Positions 1 through 6,642 of a stretch of DNA of 8,288 nt are shown piece by piece. Every line of letters starts with the position of its first letter. Position 1 is the first letter of the stretch. This stretch comes from DATGSL01 sp964645585 (GTDB taxonomy: Bacteria; Verrucomicrobiota; Verrucomicrobiia; Opitutales; T3Sed10-336): the NCBI GenBank assembly GCA_964645585.1, contig CAZYAN010000084.1:1-8288 (forward strand), given 5' to 3'. The position numbers and the translations under genes were made by a program. The notes beneath the pieces were generated by a model. That model was not told the origin of the DNA. It worked only from the letters and a program-made list of their open reading frames with translations, and searched no databases.

Positions 1-20
1 TCGCTGCGGGGAAGATCACG

Positions 21-2282
21 ATGGGAAAGAAGCTTGCAGAAGAGCCGGGCCGCGAAAGATTAGCCAATGTGGCAGAGCGGACCCCCAGGCAAGCGGCACA
101 CGCCGGCGCGGAATTGGTCGGCGTTCTCGAGCGGATTATCTTTTTCAATGAGGAAAATCATTTCTGCATCGCGGAGCTGCGCGCGGACCGGCGCGAGGCG
201 CTGGTAACCGTCACCGGCGCGCTCCCCGGCGTGCAGTGCGGGGAGACGCTGCGCCTTCGCGGCGAGTGGGTCAGTCACCCGCGGCATGGACGGCAGTTCA
301 AAATCCGAACTTTCGAGTCGCAGCTGCCGGCAACGGTTTATGGAATTCGCAAATACCTTGGGAGCGGCTTGGTCCCCGGGATCGGCAAGGTCTACGCCGA
401 AAAGATCGTTGACCGGTTCGGCGCGGATACTTTTCGGGTGATCACGGAGGAGTCGGCACTTTTGCGGACGGTTCCGGGGATCGGCAAGACGCGAGCCGTG
501 GCGATCAAAAAAGCGTGGGACGACCAGCAGGCGGTGCGCGACGTGATGATGTTTTTGCAGACCTACGGCGTTTCGACGGGCCAGTGTGTCCGGCTCGTGA
601 CGCGCTACGGCAATGAAGCGCGGGAAATTCTCCGCAACGACCCCTACCGGATCGCGCGTGAGATACCGGGGATCGGTTTTAAGACCGCCGACCGAATCGC
701 GATCAATCTCGGATTTGCCAACGACAGTCCGGCCCGGCTCGACGCGGGGATTCTCTTTGCGCTCGGCGAGCTCGAGGCGGAAGGAAATACCTGTTTTCCC
801 GAAGCCGAATTCGCGCGGCACGCGGCGGAGCTGCTCGATGCGCCGGCCGACAAGATCGAGGCGCGCCTGGAAGCGCTGGTTGAGGACCGGACGCTGCTGC
901 GTCACAAGACCGAAGGCGGCGCGCTGCTGCAGCAGCCGGGGCTCGACCGGGCGGAGCGCAAGATCGCGGCATCGGCGGCAGGGTTGCTCGCGGTAAAATC
1001 AGACCTGCCGCCAATCAAGATCGACCGCGCGATCGAGTGGGCGCAGGAGCGGGCCGGATTTCGGTTCGCTCCGGAACAGGCGCAGGCGCTCCGCCAAGCG
1101 CTGACGGCGAAGTTTTCGGTAATCACCGGCGGGCCCGGGACGGGAAAAACGACGATTTTGCGGGCCCTCGTCTCGATCCTGAAAGCGAAGAGAGCGCGTG
1201 TCCAGCTGGCCGCGCCGACTGGGCGGGCGGCGCAGCGGATGGCGGAGGCGGCCGGGGCGCACGCGCAGACGATCCACCGCCTGCTGCGGTTCGATCCGGC
1301 GGAGGGAGGATTCACGGTGAACGAGGAGCGTCCGTTACAAGCGGAGTTTGTGATCGTCGATGAAGCGAGCATGCTCGACGCGCGGCTGGCCGCGAGTTTG
1401 ATGCAGGCGATTCCGCTGGCGGCGCATCTGCTCCTCGTTGGCGACACCGATCAGCTGCCGTCGGTTGGACCGGGCGATGTTTTGCGCGATTTGATCGCGA
1501 GCGGGCTGCCGCGGGTGACCCGGCTGCAAGCGGTTTTCCGGCAGCAGGAGGAAAGCGCGATCGTGCGGACGGCGCATGCGATCAACTCCGGACAGGTCGC
1601 GGTGCCGGCGATTGTTGACCGCGTCGAGGCCGTCGGCGGCGAGTCGGAGGTCGTGTTCGTGCGCGCGATGACGCCTGAAGACTGTCTGGAAAAAGTGATC
1701 GCGCTGTGCCGCGAGCGGCTGCCGGCACTCGGGATCGATCCGCGGACAGATGCGCAGGTGCTCGCGCCGATGCACAGAGGCGTAGCTGGTGTGGGGAACT
1801 TGAACGTGGAATTGCAGAAGGCGCTCAATGGCTCAAGTCCGGGTATCGCCGTGCCGTCCGGCGGCGTTTTTCGGCGAGGGGACAAGCTGATCCAGTTAAA
1901 AAATAACTACGAAAAAGGGATTTTTAACGGCGACCTCGGAACGGTGGTCGGGACCGCGCCAGAGGGCGGAGGAATTATCGTGGATTTCGATGGCGAGCGG
2001 CACACCTTCGACCGCGGGGAGATGGGCGACCTGGCACTCGCCTACGCGATCAGCATCCACAAGTCCCAAGGGAGCGAGTATCCGGTCGTGATCATACCGC
2101 TGCTGAAGCAGCACTTCATGATGTTGCGGCGGAACCTGCTCTACACGGCGGTCACGCGGGGGCGCGCGCGTGTAGTGATTGTCGGCGATCCAGCCGCTTA
2201 TGCGATGGCCGCAAGCAATTTCACCACATCGGAGCGCCACACGCACTTGCGGGAAAAGCTGGGGGAAGGGCGGAGAGTGTGA
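21..2282 (+). CDS. recD2: RecD2-type ATP-dependent 5'-3' DNA helicase (SF1B, RecD/TraA family)
   Basis: This 753-residue protein has the full layout of RecD2, the long RecD form that works without RecBC. Residues about 33-100 look like the N-terminal OB-fold-like domain. Three helix-hairpin-helix cores with PGIG follow at about 119-122, 152-155 and 216-219. The helicase core has Walker A GGPGTGKTT (370-378), Walker B VIVDEAS (444-450), motif III LLVGDTDQLPSVGPGD (471-486), VFRQ (505-508), an SH3-like 2B region with FNGDLGTV (635-642), and C-terminal motifs SIHKSQGSEYP (678-688) and LLYTAVTRGR (706-715). No key residue is missing. The family unwinds DNA 5' to 3' and is linked to repair and replication-fork stability; that role is inferred from the family. 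The ATG at 21 follows GGGGAAG (8-14) at good spacing. The first 30 residues look poorly conserved, so a later start such as GTG at 69 is possible. The stop codon lies inside an 8-bp repeat tract. Its link to nuoH crosses a scaffold gap. Confidence 0.95.
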   Translation: MGKKLAEEPGRERLANVAERTPRQAAHAGAELVGVLERIIFFNEENHFCIAELRADRREALVTVTGALPGVQCGETLRLRGEWVSHPRHGRQFKIRTFESQLPATVYGIRKYLGSGLVPGIGKVYAEKIVDRFGADTFRVITEESALLRTVPGIGKTRAVAIKKAWDDQQAVRDVMMFLQTYGVSTGQCVRLVTRYGNEAREILRNDPYRIAREIPGIGFKTADRIAINLGFANDSPARLDAGILFALGELEAEGNTCFPEAEFARHAAELLDAPADKIEARLEALVEDRTLLRHKTEGGALLQQPGLDRAERKIAASAAGLLAVKSDLPPIKIDRAIEWAQERAGFRFAPEQAQALRQALTAKFSVITGGPGTGKTTILRALVSILKAKRARVQLAAPTGRAAQRMAEAAGAHAQTIHRLLRFDPAEGGFTVNEERPLQAEFVIVDEASMLDARLAASLMQAIPLAAHLLLVGDTDQLPSVGPGDVLRDLIASGLPRVTRLQAVFRQQEESAIVRTAHAINSGQVAVPAIVDRVEAVGGESEVVFVRAMTPEDCLEKVIALCRERLPALGIDPRTDAQVLAPMHRGVAGVGNLNVELQKALNGSSPGIAVPSGGVFRRGDKLIQLKNNYEKGIFNGDLGTVVGTAPEGGGIIVDFDGERHTFDRGEMGDLALAYAISIHKSQGSEYPVVIIPLLKQHFMMLRRNLLYTAVTRGRARVVIVGDPAAYAMAASNFTTSERHTHLREKLGEGRRV

Positions 2283-2307
2283 AGGTGGGAAGGTGTGAAG
2301 GCGGGAA
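2265..2307. repeat. Degenerate 8-bp tandem repeat (GAAGGYGK-like) running into the gap
   Basis: From 2265 the sequence reads in 8-base units: GAAGGGCG, GAGAGTGT, GAAGGTGG, GAAGGTGT, GAAGGCGG, then GAA before the N block. The last three full units start exactly 8 bp apart (2281, 2289, 2297). Another matching unit, GAAGGCGG, stands at 2410-2417, right after the gap. The tract is purine-only on the plus strand apart from T and C at two unit positions. It overlaps the last codons and the stop of the helicase gene. I infer that the array continues through the gap and caused the assembly break. Confidence 0.7.
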
Positions 2308-2407
2308 NNNNNNNNNNNNNNNNNNNNNNNNNNNNNNNNNNNNNNNNNNNNNNNNNNNNNNNNNNNNNNNNNNNNNNNNNNNNNNNNNNNNNNNNNNNNN
2401 NNNNNNN
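2308..2407. other. Assembly gap, 100 N
   Basis: This is exactly 100 undetermined bases, the conventional placeholder for a scaffold gap of unknown size. Matching repeat units on both sides suggest a collapsed or unresolved tandem repeat. The true distance from the helicase gene to nuoH is unknown, and other sequence could be hidden here. Confidence 0.97.
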
Positions 2408-2494
2408 GGGAAGGCGGGGAGATTTTGGATTTGGATTGGTGACTGGAAAATTGATGGCTTTTGAGAGTGACAGCACCGCGAGGGTGGGGCTAGG

Positions 2495-3601
2495 TTGAAC
2501 GATTCGGATATGGACGCGAATAGTGTACTCCTCACGCTCGTCAAAGCGGTGGCGGTGGTCGTTGTGCTGATGACCTTTTGCTCCTACGTTGTTTTGGCGG
2601 AGCGAAAGGTGTCGGCTTGGATTCAAGGGCGGATCGGGCCGAACCGGACGACTCTGCCCATTTTGGGTTCAATTCCGTTGGTTGGGCCATTTCTGACACG
2701 GCTGGGAGTCTTTCAGCCGGCGGCCGACGGCTTGAAGTTCCTTTTTAAAGAGGATATCATTCCGGCGCACGTAAACCGGTTTTACTACTTTCTCGCGCCG
2801 CTGCTGGCGCTGATTCCGGCGCTGACTACCGTGGCCGTGCTGCCGTTCGGGCAATGGGTCGACGCGGCGGGCGAGGTGACGCCCCTGGCGATCGCGCACC
2901 TCGATATCGGCATCCTTTTTATTTTGGCGGTTTCGTCGCTCGGTGTGTACGGCATTGTTCTCGCGGGGTGGGCGGCCAACAGCAAATACCCGTTTCTTGG
3001 CGGGATCCGCGCGTCGGCGCAGCTGATTTCTTATGAACTCGCAATGGGGCTGTCGATTCTCCCCGTATTCATGTGGTCGGCCGGCGCGGGCGACATGGGG
3101 TTGAGCCTTTTCCAGGTCGTCGAATCGCAGCGCGGACTGTGGATCGGGATCTGGCAGCCGTTTTCCGCGCTGATTTTCATGGTGGCGCTCTTTGCGGAGA
3201 CCAACCGCCTGCCGTTTGACATGCCGGAGGCGGAAACGGAGCTGGTCGGCGGTTTCCATACCGAATACAGCAGTTTTAAGTTCGGCCTCTTTTTTGTGGC
3301 GGAATACGCGCACGTGATCATCGGTTCGGCGGTGGCGACGGTGCTCTTCCTCGGCGGCTGGCATCCGCTGCCGTTTGTTCCGCTGGAGATTGAGGGAATT
3401 TTCGGGGCCGTGCTGTCTGTGCTGATCTTCCTGACCAAGGTGTTCGCGCTGGTCTTTTTCTTTATTTGGGTGCGGTGGACGCTTCCACGCTTCCGCTACG
3501 ACCAGGTGATGCGGCTCGGCTGGACGATTCTTTTGCCGTTCGCGCTGGCAAATCTCGTGTTCAACGCCATCTTGATTGCGATCATCGACACAGCGTTTTA
3601 G
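2495..3601 (+). CDS. nuoH: NADH-quinone oxidoreductase subunit H (Complex I, quinone-site membrane subunit)
   Basis: This 368-residue multi-spanning membrane protein is the Complex I subunit that forms most of the quinone tunnel and anchors the peripheral arm to the membrane arm. Diagnostic blocks are all present: AERKVSAWIQGRIGPNR (35-51), QPAADGLKFLFKED (74-87), GWAANSKYPFLGGIRASAQL (158-177) and the acidic quinone-site loop AETNRLPFDMPEAETELVGG (235-254). The C-terminal WVRWTLPRFRYDQ (325-337) is also typical. GPNR and QPAADG are separated by 22 residues, where most NuoH proteins as I know them have about 7, so this looks like an insertion. The chosen start is TTG at 2495, with AGGGTGGGG (2481-2489) upstream as a possible ribosome site. 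ATG at 2510 (residue 6) is the alternative but has no well-spaced site. The stop lies 11 bp before nuoI, so the two are surely co-transcribed. Confidence 0.97.
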   Translation: MNDSDMDANSVLLTLVKAVAVVVVLMTFCSYVVLAERKVSAWIQGRIGPNRTTLPILGSIPLVGPFLTRLGVFQPAADGLKFLFKEDIIPAHVNRFYYFLAPLLALIPALTTVAVLPFGQWVDAAGEVTPLAIAHLDIGILFILAVSSLGVYGIVLAGWAANSKYPFLGGIRASAQLISYELAMGLSILPVFMWSAGAGDMGLSLFQVVESQRGLWIGIWQPFSALIFMVALFAETNRLPFDMPEAETELVGGFHTEYSSFKFGLFFVAEYAHVIIGSAVATVLFLGGWHPLPFVPLEIEGIFGAVLSVLIFLTKVFALVFFFIWVRWTLPRFRYDQVMRLGWTILLPFALANLVFNAILIAIIDTAF

Positions 3602-3612
3602 GGATAACTGGT

Positions 3613-4149
3613 ATGGCATTGGTATTGGAGAGAAAGCCGCTGACTTTGCTGGAGAAAACGTATCTCCCGCAGATCCTGGGCGGGTTGAAGGTGACGATCC
3701 GGCAGATGTTCGAGCCGAAAGTCACGTTGCAATACCCGGAAGAACGGCCGGCGCTCCCGCCTGGCTACCGCGGAGTCCCGACACTGGTCCGCGATCCGCA
3801 GGGTCGTGTGAAATGCGTTTCGTGTCAGCTCTGCGAATTCGTCTGTCCGCCGAAAGCGATCCGGATCGCGCCCGGTGAAATTCCCCCCGACGCGCCGACC
3901 GCTCATGTCGAAAAAGCGCCGCAAGAGTTCGAAATCGACATGCTCCGCTGTATTTACTGCGGACTCTGCCAGGAGGTCTGTCCGGAGGAGGCGATTTTCC
4001 TGCAAAATACCTTTTCGGTGACTGGTTACACTCGCGACGAGTTCAAGTTTCAGAAGGAAAAGCTGCTCGAACTCGGCGGCACTTTGCCGGACCAGCACTA
4101 CAAGTGGGAGAAGAAGAGGCGCGCCGCCGAAGTCGGCAACGAGCATTGA
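3613..4149 (+). CDS. nuoI: NADH-quinone oxidoreductase subunit I (8Fe ferredoxin-type subunit)
   Basis: This 178-residue protein carries two [4Fe-4S] cluster motifs: C68-x2-C71-x2-C74-x3-C78-P and C113-x2-C116-x2-C119-x3-C123-P. They hold the clusters (N6a and N6b in Complex I) that pass electrons along the peripheral arm towards the last cluster in NuoB and the quinone. The YRGVPTLV stretch (52-59) before the first motif is also typical, and the length is normal. The frame stays open upstream to 3466, but that part overlaps nuoH. The ATG at 3613, 11 bp after the nuoH stop, gives the expected N-terminus MALVLERKPLTLLEKTYLPQ. No strong Shine-Dalgarno sequence is visible before it. This is the last nuo gene before the order is broken by a minus-strand gene; nuoJ lies 2.5 kb further on. 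Confidence 0.97.
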   Translation: MALVLERKPLTLLEKTYLPQILGGLKVTIRQMFEPKVTLQYPEERPALPPGYRGVPTLVRDPQGRVKCVSCQLCEFVCPPKAIRIAPGEIPPDAPTAHVEKAPQEFEIDMLRCIYCGLCQEVCPEEAIFLQNTFSVTGYTRDEFKFQKEKLLELGGTLPDQHYKWEKKRRAAEVGNEH

Positions 4150-4155
4150 GGGTGG

Positions 4156-4183
4156 TTAGTTGTCCGTTGTTAGTTATTAGTTT
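4156..4183. repeat. Degenerate 7-bp tandem repeat (TTAGTTN), four units
   Basis: Four consecutive 7-base units read TTAGTTG, TCCGTTG, TTAGTTA and TTAGTTT, starting at 4156, 4163, 4170 and 4177. The tract is T-rich and stands out from the GC-rich surroundings. It begins 6 bp after the nuoI stop, in the 81-bp spacer between nuoI and the convergent minus-strand gene. A weaker 7-bp periodicity continues at 4202 (CTCTGAT) and 4209 (CTCTGGC). I see no clear hairpin plus T-run, so this spacer holds no recognisable intrinsic terminator. Confidence 0.6.
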
Positions 4184-4230
4184 TTGGTCTCACCGCCTGT
4201 CCTCTGATCTCTGGCGTCCCCTGCGGAATC

Positions 4231-6390
4231 TTACTCGAACGTGACTGTCGCGTTTGCGAAGTCGATGGCGATAAGGGTGTCATCTTCGAGCGTCAGGCGG
4301 AGGCGATTGTTGTCGAGCCAGTCGGCGTCGCAGTTTGATGCGGCGGCTTCGGTATCCGCGGGTGATCGGTCGGGGTAAAAAATAAGGACGGCGTGCGCGA
4401 TTCCGGTTCGGGGATCGGCTTCCGGGATTTCATTGACCGCAACCGAATTGAGGTGGAACAGCTGCTCGAGGCGCCCGGTCGCGCCCGTCGGAACCGGGTT
4501 ATAGATGGCCTTCCCCGAAGCGGCCGCGCGGACGATCCCGAGGCCGTCGAGATTGAACCAGCGAGAATCGGAGACGAAAGGTTCGCCGGCCTTTGCCTCT
4601 TTTGCAACGAACACTCGTTCCCCATCCTGCGAAATCAAGGTGCGGTCGCCGTCGTGCCATGGCCAATTGATGTCGTTCAGGACGCCGAACGTGCCGAGGT
4701 CGAGCCGGGAGAGCGGCGCGTTTCCGCTTTTGAACACGCGATCAGCGTAGATTGTCCGGCCGTCGGGAAGCGCTAAGAAGGCGAACTGCTGTTCCGCCGC
4801 GCCCCCGGCACGGAGAAGCATCCCGGCGACACCGAGCGCGTCAGGCAGCGGCGCGATTTGGACCGATTGGACTGTTGGCGCCTCGCGCTGGCCGCCTTCG
4901 GCTTCGATGTGGCCGATCAGACCGCGTGGGTGCGGAGTGGCGAGGAGATTGTGCTGAAGCGGAAAAACCATGCCCATCACCTGACGTCCCCAAGAGAAGG
5001 TGGCGACCGAGTGCGGCGTCCGAAGAACACCGAATTCGCCTTCGGTGTAGAGGTGGCGTCCGGAAACCCGTTCCCAAAGCGCGGGTTCCGGGACCGGGTC
5101 GGGTCCTTGGCCGAATTGCGCCATCAGAAGATACGCTTTGGCTGGAAGGTCGAGGATCATGTGATCGCTGGAGGCGAAGTTGCTTTCGTAGTCGAGAAGA
5201 ATGGCGCCGTTGGGATCGCGCGCGGCCATCCGCCGGAACGTCTCGAGAGTCATGTGCGCCAGGGTGACCGCTTCCGGGTCGTGGTAAAGCGAGGCGAGGG
5301 AGACGTGATAGTAGAACCAGTCGATCACCCGGCGCAGGTGCCAGTCCTGGCCGCTCGGATAAATCCAGCCGCCATCCGGCAAAGCAAGTCGCTTTTGTCC
5401 GGCGTAGATATTTTCGACGTTGAAGTGCAGCGATGCCGGCGGATGGGTTCCGCTCCAGGTGAAAAACGGGATTTGGTAACTCAGCAGCGTGGTGGTCGTC
5501 ATGTAGTCCGGATGAACGCGGTGATGGTTTTCGAGCGTCCAGTCGTCATGGATGGTCGCGCCGGCGACGCGCTCCCGGAGCGCCCTGCCGTCCAGATGCG
5601 GGTTCGCGGCCAAGTCGGCTTCCCGCACGAAGGAGCTTTGGATCCAGCGGATCGCGGTTTCGCGCCAGAGCTCGCGGCGCGGATGCTGGGGAAAGACATT
5701 GAAGGCGAGGGAAATCACTTTCGAGTTCCACGCGTTTTCTTCGGCCTTGGTGTCGCGTTCGACTTGAGCGGGCGGTGTTTGGTCGACGAAGCGGTCGGCC
5801 TCGTCGGCAATCATGCGCGCGGCAAGCCATTGTTCGCGCGGATCGAGGCCGTCCCAAAGCATCCAGGCCGCCTCGCCGGCGAGGGCTGCCCAGAGGGCGG
5901 ATTGCCATTGCGAGTTCCACGGTTTCCCGTCGTCGCAAAGCTTTCCGCCCGTGCCGTGGGTCCAAATCAGAAATCGCAGAAGCGCGAGAGATTTTTCCCG
6001 CGCCTCCTGCCGCGTTAATCCAGGGCCGAATGCTTCGTCGGGTGCGAGACGCACGAGGATGGCGAGGCCGAGCGCGGTGTGCGAGTTGGGACGGATGGAA
6101 TGTTCGCGCGAATGCGTCGAGCCCGGGAGGCGGAGGGCGTTGGGAACCTGATCCCATGGCTCGAGGAGGGAGACCAAGTGACGCGCCTGCTGCATCAGGA
6201 GCGGCTCGAGCTCGACCATCAGCGGCGTTCGGTGGATTTGCACCGGTTGTCCGGCGGAGGCAAAGAACTCTTCCTCGAGCGCGCGGGCGATCTCGGCGTC
6301 GGCCGGCGGCTCCGCCTGAAGAGGCGAGAAAGCCAGGGCGGTGAGCAAGCAGTTTGTCGCGATCCATCGAATACGGCGGCGGAAGTTCAT
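4231..6390 (-). CDS. Secreted protein of unknown function; helical-toroid plus beta-domain architecture, possibly a polysaccharide lyase-like enzyme
   Basis: I do not recognise a named family. The frame is open on the minus strand from 6501, but the start at 6390 is preferred because it begins with a classic signal peptide: positive MNFRRRIRW, a hydrophobic stretch (10-22), and a likely cleavage after LQA (24-26). The mature protein is thus exported to the periplasm or beyond. Residues about 60-425 are rich in helices and aromatic residues, with conserved-looking blocks WQSALWA (162-168), DTKAEENAWN (213-222), ENHHRVHPDYM (287-297), LPDGGWIYPSGQDW (337-350) and NFASSDHMILD (404-414). Residues about 445-719 look beta-rich. 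An all-helical barrel followed by a beta-sandwich is typical of polysaccharide lyases and heparinase-like proteins, and the N/H/Y cluster at 288-296 could be catalytic; both are inference. The gene is convergent to nuoI and divergent from nuoJ, so it is transcribed alone. Base composition looks like its neighbours. No clear Shine-Dalgarno sequence is visible. Confidence 0.85.
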   Translation of the reverse strand: MNFRRRIRWIATNCLLTALAFSPLQAEPPADAEIARALEEEFFASAGQPVQIHRTPLMVELEPLLMQQARHLVSLLEPWDQVPNALRLPGSTHSREHSIRPNSHTALGLAILVRLAPDEAFGPGLTRQEAREKSLALLRFLIWTHGTGGKLCDDGKPWNSQWQSALWAALAGEAAWMLWDGLDPREQWLAARMIADEADRFVDQTPPAQVERDTKAEENAWNSKVISLAFNVFPQHPRRELWRETAIRWIQSSFVREADLAANPHLDGRALRERVAGATIHDDWTLENHHRVHPDYMTTTTLLSYQIPFFTWSGTHPPASLHFNVENIYAGQKRLALPDGGWIYPSGQDWHLRRVIDWFYYHVSLASLYHDPEAVTLAHMTLETFRRMAARDPNGAILLDYESNFASSDHMILDLPAKAYLLMAQFGQGPDPVPEPALWERVSGRHLYTEGEFGVLRTPHSVATFSWGRQVMGMVFPLQHNLLATPHPRGLIGHIEAEGGQREAPTVQSVQIAPLPDALGVAGMLLRAGGAAEQQFAFLALPDGRTIYADRVFKSGNAPLSRLDLGTFGVLNDINWPWHDGDRTLISQDGERVFVAKEAKAGEPFVSDSRWFNLDGLGIVRAAASGKAIYNPVPTGATGRLEQLFHLNSVAVNEIPEADPRTGIAHAVLIFYPDRSPADTEAAASNCDADWLDNNRLRLTLEDDTLIAIDFANATVTFE

Positions 6391-6402
6391 GGTAACTTGG
6401 GT

Positions 6403-6408
6403 ATTATC
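6403..6408 (-). promoter_or_regulatory. Possible -10 element for the minus-strand secreted-protein gene
   Basis: On the minus strand this reads GATAAT, five of six matches to the sigma-70 -10 consensus, and lies 12 bp before the ATG at 6390. No good -35 hexamer stands 16-18 bp upstream. If it is real, the transcript would have almost no leader, in keeping with the lack of a Shine-Dalgarno sequence. Such a short match can occur by chance. Confidence 0.25.
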
Positions 6409-6464
6409 GGTGACTTTGAAAAGTGGCGGCGCCTTCCGGCCGCTGATCCGAGAGATAAAATCAG

Positions 6465-6479
6465 GCGGCAAGATGCCGC
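6465..6479. repeat. Perfect inverted repeat, 6-bp stem with 3-base loop
   Basis: GCGGCA and TGCCGC flank the loop AGA, giving a short GC-rich hairpin in the middle of the divergent spacer. No T-run follows on either strand, so it does not look like an intrinsic terminator. It could be a regulator site or chance in GC-rich DNA. Confidence 0.35.
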
Positions 6480-6602
6480 ATCCAAGTTGCGAGCGCGGCA
6501 TGCGAATCAGGATAAAGCGGATTTCCAGCGAGGAATCAAGAAAACCGGACTCGAAGAGGACCGATGCCCGGGCTCGCGAACGAGCAGTTTCCTAAGTTTT
6601 TG

Positions 6603-6631
6603 TTGTCATTGGCGGGCAGCATCGCTATTTC
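6603..6631 (+). promoter_or_regulatory. Possible sigma-70-type promoter for nuoJKL
   Basis: TTGTCA (6603-6608) matches five of six bases of the -35 consensus. After a 17-bp spacer comes TATTTC (6626-6631), a poor -10 with three of six matches. Transcription would begin only a few bases before the nuoJ ATG at 6643, giving an almost leaderless mRNA. This agrees with the absence of a Shine-Dalgarno sequence there, but the -10 is weak. Confidence 0.25.
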
Positions 6632-6642
6632 GTCTACCTTTT

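Larger units (their letters stand above)
6391..6642. promoter_or_regulatory. Divergent intergenic region, presumed to hold promoters for nuoJKL and the secreted-protein gene
   Basis: This 252-bp spacer separates two genes transcribed away from each other, so it should carry promoters in both directions. Because nuoI and nuoJ are separated by a minus-strand gene, nuoJKL most likely starts transcription here. Short open frames cross the spacer but show no recognisable protein. A perfect 6-bp hairpin stem lies at 6465-6479. The promoter role is inferred from gene orientation; the individual sites given separately are weak. Confidence 0.55.

Noticed and set aside
60..905. A 281-codon minus-strand open frame across the 5' part of recD2
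   Set aside because: It is antisense to the helicase gene, has no recognisable motif, and is rich in Arg and Pro as a shadow frame.
2669..3619. A 316-codon minus-strand open frame across nuoH
   Set aside because: nuoH is certain from its motifs. The antisense translation is a charged low-complexity product typical of the reverse strand of a membrane-protein gene.
4150..4230. A bidirectional intrinsic terminator between the convergent genes
   Set aside because: I found only a 4-bp CCGC/GCGG pairing and a short T-run not preceded by a stem, which is too little to call a terminator.
4858..6018. A 386-codon open frame on the plus strand, antisense to the secreted-protein gene
   Set aside because: It lies fully inside a gene with a signal peptide and coherent protein features. 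Its translation is rich in Arg, Gly and Val with no domain or membrane pattern, as expected for an antisense shadow in GC-rich DNA.
6391..6501. N-terminal extension of the secreted protein by 37 residues
   Set aside because: The extension would bury the signal peptide behind a polar stretch. The start at 6390 gives a standard export signal.
6079..6642. N-terminal extension of nuoJ by 188 codons
   Set aside because: The extra part runs antisense over the secreted-protein gene and has no NuoJ similarity. The normal NuoJ N-terminus begins at 6643.
4150..6642. The insertion between nuoI and nuoJ as a recent mobile element
   Set aside because: There is no transposase, integrase, terminal inverted repeat or visible target duplication, and the base composition looks like the flanks.
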